Positions 17,701 through 22,407 of a stretch of 22,407 bases of DNA are shown piece by piece. Made by a program: the position numbers and the translations under genes. The notes under the pieces are model-generated. The model worked only from the letters and a program-made list of their open reading frames with translations, had not been told where the DNA came from and made no database searches. Source of the DNA: Saccoglossus kowalevskii (lineage: Eukaryota > Hemichordata > Enteropneusta > Harrimaniidae); NCBI RefSeq assembly GCF_000003605.2, contig NW_003156253.1, forward strand, positions 36,059-58,465. The letters run 5' to 3'. Numbering within the stretch: position 1 is the first letter of the stretch; every line of letters starts with the position of its first letter.

Positions 17701-18833
17701 AATCTCGCCTTCTCCGCGGAGTGCTCTCGGCACAAGTAAATAGTTCCCAAATAAAAATAATGAATAATGATCTCAAATCTCATCTACATAGCTATTATAA
17801 TAAAATACTGTTTCGTTTTAATTAATAGAACAATAGTCGGCTTATGATTTATAACCTACAATAAGTAAACACTATTTGAACTGAATGTCATGCAAAACAC
17901 GACAGATTACCACAACTATTATTTGCGTGCAATGCGCCGGCAACCACTTTCAACCAATCACTGACAGCAATACATTGTACTAAGGAATAAACGTTACCTT
18001 TCACAATATCAGCTGTAAACTCATCAAAACAAGTATGGTATCATAAGCATTCCAAAAAGATAATGTTTGCACCTGTTATCTATATTTTAAAATCGTTTTT
18101 TGGGTATGTTCCACTATTCACAATTCTACAAAATGTTAACAGTTTATAGCCAAGACTGTTTGGATAATAAAAAGCAACACAAACAAATTTCACTCCCAAG
18201 TGCCCATGAACCTGCATCTCTACCTTAACTTTATTGCATTTTAAACACCAAATTAGAAATGTAAAATTTTCTACACGGTTATAATAAAGCTGTTATCTAT
18301 CTATCTACCCATCTATATCTAATCTAATTATTTATTCTGAGCATGCTCAGTTGCTCCCTCAGTGTTGTTGGGAGAGGTAATTTTGGATGAAAATCATGAA
18401 AAAGACCCACTTTGGATTTTCAAATCTGGAATAGAATTTACGTGCATATTCAACAGAGACTTGTTCATCAACCTGCCAAGTTTCACTGATATCTGTTGAA
18501 AATGTTGGAGATGTAAAGGAAACGGGTCGAATAGAAAGCAGAAATTAGCAACTATCGTCCCCTTTTCAAGCTTGGTGACAACACTTGTCTGTCATGGCAT
18601 ATCCCTCAGACCTCCAGGCTTATCCTAACTCAAAGTGGTGCCTGCTAGCATAAACTTGATGATGATGACTTGAGGCGACATGATTACTTATAGAAAATGC
18701 TTTACATTCCAACATACTGTGGACCCGATGTGTATCACCACATCTGGGTTGTTATATCAGCCGCATACGCAGTGTCACGCCAGCATTTAAAGTTATACCC
18801 ACCTCGTCGAAAGTAATTTATTTTGCTGGCCAT
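11655..18833 (-). CDS. CS-domain (p23/SGT1/CacyBP-like) protein, four coding exons
   Basis: Joining the minus-strand segments 18833-18803, 14024-13910, 12530-12428 and 11792-11655 gives an uninterrupted 128-codon frame from ATG to TAA. All three introns have GT/AG ends and every split codon is completed correctly. About residues 12-101 look like a CS domain, a beta-sandwich that binds HSP90 or related chaperone partners. The signs are an initial YYEYKNF strand, the FKERSLSLVV strand, LYAPIDPSKCTWMVK and a final KLYIHKRVAQKW, matching the family pattern of L..xID...xW.VK..xl.l.l.K....W. The tail (EEPEEDEVKKED) is acidic, as in p23. The product is probably a soluble cytoplasmic co-chaperone; I cannot assign an orthologue. 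There is no signal peptide or membrane segment. An in-frame TGA in the candidate upstream exon supports this ATG as the start. Three retroelement relics lie in the first coding intron. Confidence 0.82.
11793..12427 (-). other. Last intron of the CS-domain gene
   Basis: 635 bp, GTACGT...TTTGTAG. AT-rich with no recognisable element. A short inverted pairing of ATACT-GTAG/CTACAGTAT-type pieces around 11990-12130 is too weak to call. Confidence 0.6.
12428..12530 (-). CDS. CS-domain gene, third coding exon
   Basis: 103 bp bounded by TGTCTCTTTAG and GTACGTA. The leading A completes CGA (Arg). It encodes SLSLVVTGLLGHYELPF through LYAPIDPSKCTWM, the heart of the CS domain, and ends in phase 0 at a Met codon. 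Confidence 0.87.
12640..13640. repeat. Degenerate tandem repeat, six units of about 128-151 bp, in an intron
   Basis: The anchor ACCAAGTTTCATTGAAATG recurs, with variation, at 12850, 12978, 13123, 13269, 13405 and 13556 (spacings 128, 145, 146, 136, 151). Most units also carry ATTATGCAAATTAGGTAATTA, an ACAGATTTTNACCC segment and AATCAGRTCTG. The array fills most of the third intron (12531-13909) of the CS-domain gene. The units are clearly diverged from one another, so this is an old array. Confidence 0.8.
13640..13671. repeat. Perfect two-step hairpin at the end of the tandem array
   Basis: GACTCC (13640-13645) pairs with GGAGTC (13666-13671), and GTGTGC (13650-13655) pairs with GCACAC (13659-13664) around a TTT loop, with a CATT/A internal bulge. 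It lies directly after the last repeat unit. It could be a terminal hairpin of the mobile unit that seeded the array. No CTRR follows, so a Helitron 3' end is not supported. Confidence 0.6.
13910..14024 (-). CDS. CS-domain gene, second coding exon
   Basis: 115 bp bounded by ATATTTCAG (acceptor, ending at 14025) and GTAAGC (donor, from 13909). It encodes the first strands of the CS domain, from YYEYKNFQCIKLKAK through VDAQFKE, and ends two bases into an arginine codon. A non-LTR fragment begins only 70 bp away on the other side of the acceptor. Confidence 0.85.
14094..14753 (+). pseudogene. Non-LTR retrotransposon fragment, AP-endonuclease domain only
   Basis: Motifs of an exonuclease-endonuclease-phosphatase domain occur in order: KLGSWNVHGLGDK (14094, frame 3), CVQETWLGS and SDR...SGDVALLFKS followed by DIYLGRIYIPP (14125-14460, frame 1), IIIGDMNSRTG (about 14512, frame 1) and LSDHSSIEVEI (14709, frame 3). 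WNV, QETW, GDMN and SDHS are the known catalytic or metal-binding motifs. In the element this domain nicks target DNA for reverse transcription. At least two frameshifts and a stop inactivate it, and no reverse transcriptase follows. Confidence 0.85.
14754..15560. other. Unassigned intronic stretch
   Basis: AT-rich sequence with unrecognised open frames at 14882-15151 and 15235-15429. From about 15440 it becomes more GC-rich with CGCGC-type dinucleotides. I cannot support a gene. Confidence 0.45.
15563..15572. promoter_or_regulatory. TTACGTAA palindrome, PAR-bZIP/E4BP4-type site
   Basis: A perfect TTACGTAA core sits in GCGTTACGTAAAGC within the GC-richer stretch 15440-15640, about 70 bp upstream of the candidate ATG at 15641. 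The motif matches the D-box bound by PAR-bZIP factors. It could occur by chance. Confidence 0.2.
15641..15685 (+). CDS. Candidate first coding exon on the plus strand (weak)
   Basis: AACATGGCGACC gives a good start context and opens 15 codons (MATKPPKYLSIKVQR) running into a possible GTAAAA donor. It lies in the first coding intron of the CS-domain gene on the opposite strand. I find no downstream partner exon, so it may be chance or part of the neighbouring gypsy relic. Confidence 0.18.
15766..16222 (-). pseudogene. Ty3/gypsy polyprotein fragment, RNase H and linker
   Basis: The minus frame from 16222 to a stop at 15830 starts RRYSQTEKEALAIVWACERF, holds the RNase H TDHKPLE motif and continues with ARIERWVLRLQPYEFKVTYIPGKANIAEPLSRL, textbook Ty3/gypsy RNase H. 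After a stop and one frameshift it resumes as ALRHCIEFGQWEDNRC (about 15821-15774), the linker toward the integrase. No integrase core follows. A TAA precedes the first codon, exactly where a Penelope-like 3' end abuts, so the upstream part was cut off by that insertion. Confidence 0.88.
16347..16382 (-). ncRNA. Degenerate hammerhead ribozyme in the Penelope-like tail
   Basis: On the minus strand the 36 bases read stem I GCTA, core TCGATAA, an A, stem II GAGC-CATT-GCTC, the invariant GAAA with C, the cleavage trinucleotide GTC, and the stem I partner TAGC. Hammerhead ribozymes are known in the terminal repeats of Penelope-like elements, where they process element RNA. The consensus CTGATGA core is altered at three positions (C3 to T, T4 to C, G8 to A), so activity is doubtful. 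Stem III would have to form through the ACGT palindrome in a dimer. Confidence 0.65.
16490..16948 (-). pseudogene. GIY-YIG endonuclease domain of the Penelope-like element
   Basis: A 152-codon open stretch. A cysteine-rich segment, CNRPRCNTC (residues 14-22), precedes VVYCISC (51-57, the GIY-like strand) and KLYIG (62-66, the YIG strand). RRLGDRFAEHL (70-80) holds the conserved arginines and histidine, EEE (125-127) holds the metal-binding glutamate, and GINKQF (139-144) the terminal asparagine. In Penelope-like elements this domain cuts the target during insertion. The catalytic residues look intact, but the frame is cut off from its upstream part by a one-base shift near 16945-16955. Confidence 0.88.
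16929..17117 (-). pseudogene. Penelope-like linker region upstream of GIY-YIG
   Basis: The frame reads IMYKHFHILQTSEET, then FPLMP and AWRRDTNLRRLLVYTG, the conserved stretch between the reverse transcriptase thumb and the endonuclease in this family. It joins the endonuclease frame by a one-base shift, after which the chain reads VKRGDPEKYGS. Confidence 0.8.
17088..17103. repeat. (AGT)n microsatellite
   Basis: About five AGT units at the upstream boundary of the Penelope-like fragment; on the minus strand they translate as a threonine run. Confidence 0.7.
17119..17760. other. GC-richer unassigned stretch, possible LTR or 5' leader of a retroelement
   Basis: Less AT-rich than its surroundings, with many CG dinucleotides and short inverted pieces. 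It contains CATGGCCGCC on the minus strand and a plus frame (MMKLLPSELENAITSG, about 17568-17666) I do not recognise. It could be the terminal repeat or leader of the broken gypsy or Penelope-like element, but I see no second copy in the window. Confidence 0.3.
17761..18330. other. AT-rich intronic stretch ending in a (TATC)n tract
   Basis: No open frame or exon signal. TAATAAAGCTGTTATCTATCTATC around 18283-18306 resembles the 3' end of a retroposon with a short tetranucleotide tail on the plus strand, but no upstream body is recognisable. Confidence 0.4.
18337..18350. repeat. 14 bp perfect palindrome CTGAGCATGCTCAG
   Basis: A perfect dyad at the start of a non-coding stretch (18337-18790) that contains further short inverted pieces such as CTCCCTCAGTG/TTGGGAG. 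It may be the terminus of an unclassified MITE; the other end is not found. Confidence 0.3.
18351..18802. other. Unassigned intronic stretch next to the first coding exon
   Basis: No exon with paired splice sites and no family match recognised. It ends at the GTGGGT donor of the first coding exon. Confidence 0.45.
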
Positions 18834-18845
18834 GGTAGATTGATT
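18803..18845 (-). CDS. CS-domain gene, first coding exon
   Basis: The exon starts at 18845 after a strong acceptor: a pyrimidine tract (A-rich on the plus strand, 18848-18870) ending in AG at 18847-18846. It has 12 untranslated bases, then ACC-ATGG (start codon 18833-18831, good Kozak context), ten codons (MASKINYFRR) and one base of a split codon before the GTGGGT donor at 18802. The leftover G plus AA of the next exon makes GAA (Glu). Confidence 0.72.
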
Positions 18846-18870
18846 CTGAAAAAAAACAAAAAAAAAACAT

Positions 18871-19676
18871 AAGGGGAATGGGCAGGACTCCAGAAGGAGT
18901 ACCTACATTTTAAGCAATTTTTTTTAAAATTATGCTAATTTATTCATGACCTAGCAGTTTCTGTGCTCATGAATATTCATTAATTTGTGGATCAATACAT
19001 TCTAAAAGGGGCGATATATTATTTTTGGGGGAAGAGTTAGAAAGGGGAATTAGCAATCCTTAGGGGGGTCAATACAAAAGAAGGGACCCTGTTTATGTTT
19101 CTTTTTCTTTCATATCTTGTCTTGTCTTGTAGGAGTGTCCTGTCCGTGATTTGAACTTGAAATCTTTGAGTTCACACAAATAATAGGATTTAAGTCCTAC
19201 TTATAGGATCAATGTTTTCACTAGCATTCAAAAATCGTACTAACCGTACTGGATTCGAACCAGCGATCTCTCACATTGCCTACATTGTACATATCCACTG
19301 AACCATATGGGTAGTCATGCAAATGAATAATTTGTTTTCATATTTAGCTTTATTGCAAATTAGTGTTTGCGAAAAAATACTGGCAGGCATGGGTCCTCCT
19401 GATCACTGTGTAGACAACTGAACCACAAGACCACAATTGATTGACTGGATGTGTTTGCATTTGATAAGACTATATAGTGTGTATATATATATATAGAAAT
19501 ACAACATATTTCTATTATTGAGTTACAATTGTCCAAAAAATTGTCAATTTTGTGTACATCTTGCCAATTGGGTGTTTGCCATTTGCGTTGCCCATACCTG
19601 ACCCGACCCTAACCCTAATGCCAAGACACGTTCCTGTTTATAATTGTTGTGCACTGTCTGCGGGTAAGTTGCATTG
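18871..19676. other. Start of the CS-gene first intron, mixed non-coding sequence
   Basis: It holds a short CTTGT direct repeat (about 19117-19131), a TATATATA tract (about 19483-19494) and a tRNA-like sequence on the minus strand (19236-19318). No coding signal is seen. Confidence 0.5.
19236..19318 (-). repeat. tRNA-like pol III promoter sequence, probable SINE head
   Basis: On the minus strand TGGTTCAGTGG fits the A box and GGTTCGAATCC is a perfect B box. The T stem pairs (GCTGG/CCAGT) and a T5 run follows about 17 bases after it. The acceptor stem does not pair, so this is not a functional tRNA. It is more likely a tRNA-derived SINE head or a tRNA pseudogene. Confidence 0.45.
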
Positions 19677-21130
19677 ATGTCAACTGATTAAACAAGTCGC
19701 GTTTAAGTAATTTCCACTATTAACAAGTGGTTAAATTGTGACAATAAATGTGTGGACAAATATTTGAGATTAATTTTGGTGTAGACAACTCTCGTTTAAT
19801 TATTTTACACCATTACAAGTTGTTAAATTGAGAGAATAAATGTCTCAACAAATATTTAATACTTAGTTTGGTTTTAACAACTCACGTTTGATTAATTCCC
19901 ACAATTACAGGTTGTTAAATTGAAAGAATAAATGTGTGGACAAATATTTTAGACTTATTTTGGTGTAGACAGCTCTCGTTTGATTAATTCCCACAATTAC
20001 AAGTTGTTAAATTGAGAGAATAAATGTGCGGACAAATATTTTAGATATTTTGGTGTAGACAACTCTGTTTAATTATTTTACACCATTACAAGTTGTTAAA
20101 TGGAGAGAATAAATGTGTGGACAAATATTTGAGATTAATTTTGGTGTAGACAACTCTCGTTTAATTATTTTACACCATTACAAGTTGTTAAATTGAGAGA
20201 ATAAATGTCTCAACAAATATTTAATACTTAGTTTGGTGTAAACAACTCACGTTTGATTAATTCCCACAATTACAGGTTGTTAAATTGAAAGAATAAATGT
20301 GCGGACAAATATTTTAGACTTATTTTGGTGTAGACAGCTCTCGTTTGATTAATTCCCACCATTACAAGTTGTTAAATTGAGAGAATAAATGTGCGGACAA
20401 ATATTTTAGACTTATTTTGGTGTAGACAGCTCTCGTTTAATTATTTTACACCATTACAAGTTGTTAAATTGAGAGAATAAATGTATGGACTAATATTTTA
20501 GACTTATTTTGGTGTAGACAGCTCTTGTTGAATTATTTTACACCATTACAAGTTGTTAAATTGAGAGAATAAATGTATAGACTAATATTTTAGACTTATT
20601 TTGGTGTAGACAACTCTCGTTTAATTATTTTACACCATTACAAGTTGTTAAATTGAGAGAATAAATGTGTGGACAAATATTTGAGACTTATTTTGGTGTA
20701 GACAACTTTCATTTAATAATTTCACACCATTACAAGTTGTTAAATTGAGAGAATAAATGTATGAACAAGTATTTGAAACTTATTTTGGTGTAGACAACTT
20801 TCATTTAATAATTTCACACCATTACAAGTTGTTAAATTGAGAGAATAAATGTATGGACAAGTATTTGAAACTTATTTTGCTGTAGACAACTCTCATTTGA
20901 TTAATTCCAACAATTACAAGTTCTTAAATTGACAGAATGAATGTATGGACAAATATTGACCATTATATTTGTGAGTAAATACCTGTTGTTTAATTAATTT
21001 CCACCTCTACAAGGTTGTTAAATTGAGAGAATAAATGTGTCGACTAATATTTGATATTTATTTAGGTGTAAGAACTTGTGTTTGACCAACTTCCACCATT
21101 GCAAGTTGTTAAAATAATGAAATAAATATA
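19677..21130. repeat. 92 bp satellite array, 16 units, with higher-order structure
   Basis: The landmark GTTGTTAAATTGAGAGAATAAATG recurs, with variation, at 19727, 19819, 19911, 20003, 20092, 20184, 20276, 20368, 20460, 20552, 20644, 20736, 20828, 20920, 21014 and 21105. Spacing is 92 bp except one 89, one 94 and one 91. Units fall into subtypes (TTAATTATTTTACACC versus TTGATTAATTCCCACA). Units 1-4 and 5-8 form two near-identical blocks 365 bp apart. The array lies in the predicted first intron of the CS-domain gene. Confidence 0.93.
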
Positions 21131-21318
21131 CTGGTATCATTGGATATTTGATTTAATTGTGAAACTTTCTAACAAAATGTTAACTGCTGACTTTGATCCC
21201 TCAATCAACAATTCCGCAGACACAGTATAAATTCCACAACACCACAGAAGATATTCGTCTGTTGCCTGAATTGTTTTCGTAATCTAGGGAACGCCATCGA
21301 CACTTTAACAAAACTTAC

Positions 21319-21352
21319 CTTGACTTGGGTCTTGTTTATCTCTTGTCACAAT
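21319..21352 (-). other. Candidate 5' UTR exon of the CS-domain gene
   Basis: A strong GTAAGT donor (intron from 21318) ends a short segment. A CAG at 21355-21353 could be its acceptor, giving a 34 bp exon, or transcription may simply start further upstream. Joined to the exon at 18845, the reading frame of the ATG meets an in-frame TGA in this segment, which fits a non-coding leader. The intron so defined is 2473 bp and contains the satellite array. Confidence 0.4.
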
Positions 21353-22053
21353 CTGGAAACTGTTGAACAAATTGCACGTCGTCCAGTTTAAGACGCAAGT
21401 TATTTTATCATTTATTTATTCATTCAGTTTTGTATGGTGGAGTTTTGTGAGGTTTATTATTTTTTCGCGACGTTCTTTGTTTACTTGTTTACGGTTTGAG
21501 AGATTTCAGTTTATTTGATTTACGTTTTTACGGTAGCTCTGAGCCGGACTCGAACCCACGGTCTTTTCAATCTAATTTTGTTTTATTTTGATGGCACGCT
21601 TGTGTACCACGCCACGACATTGGTCGTTAAGTGGTGTTCATTTTTTTAACTACTCCAGTGTTCCGATGAGTTGAACGGAAAAGCCAAAACGATTGCTGGT
21701 TTCTGATTGCTTCGGTTCTGGTAAGTGTGTATCTAGTGTGATTCAAACCCATGTCGTTTGTATTGGGCGTTTTTTTTATTTCCCATGTTGGCTACGCCGT
21801 AATATGCAACCACTTCCCCGTTTTATTGTGATTTTGAGTGTTTAATGATGTCTTCCTCACCCGTCATGCCATGACCCAGTTTCAACCACACGGCCATTTT
21901 GCAACACAGTGCGTGACCCTCGGCGTCACCCGACTGACTATATGATCGTTCTGTTCAATTGTTAAGCTAGGATTTATTACCGTTATTATCATTATTTTGT
22001 CATATGATTTGTTATACCTTATGTGTAATGTCTTAAGTATCTTTATTCTTCAG
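21353..22053. other. Non-coding stretch upstream of the CS-domain gene
   Basis: It should contain the promoter of the minus-strand gene if the 5' UTR exon is right, but no TATA or initiator can be called. It carries the two tRNA-like minus-strand segments and poly-T runs. Confidence 0.4.
21530..21630 (-). repeat. tRNA-like sequence with B box, possible SINE head
   Basis: On the minus strand TGGCGTGGTA (A-box-like, about 21617-21608) precedes GGTTCGAGTCC (a perfect B box, about 21556-21546). The spacing is about 50 bases. A similar but weaker pair (GGCGTAGCC then GGTTTGAATCA) lies at about 21798-21729. No full cloverleaf forms by eye. Confidence 0.4.
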
Positions 22054-22178
22054 CTCCTGAGAGCGAGGTTATTTGTAGATATGTTGGCGATCACCACTGT
22101 GTCTGCGGAAGTACTATGGGAGATTGCATGATGGGAGTGAAAAGTCTTTGGATCTGTAAAATAATTTTAGAAAAGTGA
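22054..22178 (+). CDS. Candidate terminal exon of a plus-strand gene, cysteine-rich
   Basis: An acceptor CTTTATTCTTCAG at 22041-22053 is followed by an open frame of 40 codons in phase 2, reading PESEVICRYVGDHHCVCGSTMGDC and on to a TGA at 22176-22178, with five cysteines in all. AATAAA follows at 22197-22202, the right distance for a 3' end. I do not recognise the protein and find no upstream partner exon, so this rests on the signal combination alone. Confidence 0.28.
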
Positions 22179-22196
22179 AAACTAAAGTGACTGTGA

Positions 22197-22202
22197 AATA
22201 AA
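22197..22202 (+). terminator. AATAAA poly(A) signal
   Basis: Canonical hexamer 19 bases after the stop of the candidate terminal exon. AATAAA also occurs throughout the AT-rich parts of the window, so it is meaningful only with the exon. Confidence 0.3.
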
Positions 22203-22407
22203 GGTTGGTTTTAAATATTAAATATCACGAAATTTAGATGTAATAATTAAAGGAAATTGAACTGGCATGAAAGGGCAGTAAATTTAGCCGGAATGCAAGG
22301 TCAGAATCCAGGGTCAAAATACATCCATCAAGGCGGTTGCAAAGTGTCAACAACTGGAAAGGTGAAAGACTTCGTTTGCAGTTTGTGTGAATGCCCGGGG
22401 AGAAAAA
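22203..22407. other. Unassigned right edge
   Basis: Purine-rich, with GGCATGAAAGGGCAG and GGTCAGAATCCAGGGTCA pieces; nothing recognised. Confidence 0.4.

Noticed and set aside
19236-19330. Functional tRNA gene
   Set aside because: A and B boxes are present but the acceptor stem does not pair, so a tRNA-derived repeat is more likely.
19601-19620. CCCTAACCCTAA, telomere-like
   Set aside because: Only about two hexamer units; expected by chance and not a telomeric array.
21210-22110. 12 bp inverted match TTCCGCAGACAC / GTGTCTGCGGAA
   Set aside because: Matches of this length are expected by chance in 22 kb and no longer similarity surrounds it.
1-22407. CRISPR array, bacterial operon or phage-defence system
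   Set aside because: The only regular arrays have contiguous units without unique spacers, and all recognisable proteins are eukaryotic retroelements or a spliced host gene.

Overview
The window looks like intron-rich, transposon-rich DNA from an invertebrate animal, probably a marine deuterostome or lophotrochozoan such as amphioxus, a hemichordate, a brachiopod or a mollusc. The reasons are an AT-rich background, spliceosomal exons with GT/AG borders, and a mix of DIRS-type, Penelope-like, Ty3/gypsy and non-LTR retroelement relics with hypervariable tandem arrays. I cannot name the species. There is no bacterial operon, rRNA or CRISPR array.

Positions 1-5976 are mostly one decayed DIRS-type tyrosine-recombinase retrotransposon on the + strand. 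It has inverted terminal repeats (133-223 and 5777-5867), gag-like, reverse transcriptase, RNase H and tyrosine recombinase remnants in that order, and an internal complementary region (about 5551-5662) next to the right end. Its left repeat is cut off at a TA by the end of another DNA transposon (1-132). Positions 6722-10831 form a 4.1 kb foldback-like element: two inverted arms of roughly 0.6-0.7 kb around a core with no recognisable gene.

The one convincing host gene lies on the minus strand. Four coding exons (18833-18803, 14024-13910, 12530-12428, 11792-11655) join in perfect phase into a 128-residue protein with a CS (p23/SGT1/CacyBP-like) domain and an acidic tail. A splice acceptor just upstream of the ATG and a possible 5' UTR exon (21352-21319) suggest a transcription unit of about 10 kb. 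Its introns hold most of the rest of the window. The 635 bp last intron holds nothing I recognise. The 1.4 kb intron holds a degenerate 128-151 bp tandem repeat. The 4.8 kb intron holds an endonuclease-only LINE fragment, a Ty3/gypsy RNase H fragment and a Penelope-like fragment with a GIY-YIG endonuclease and a degenerate hammerhead ribozyme. The 2.5 kb first intron holds a 16-copy, 92 bp satellite with higher-order organisation.

The right end (21353-22407) has tRNA-like boxes on the minus strand and a candidate cysteine-rich terminal exon with a poly(A) signal on the plus strand. Apart from the CS-domain gene, nearly every long open frame here is a transposon relic or a chance ORF.
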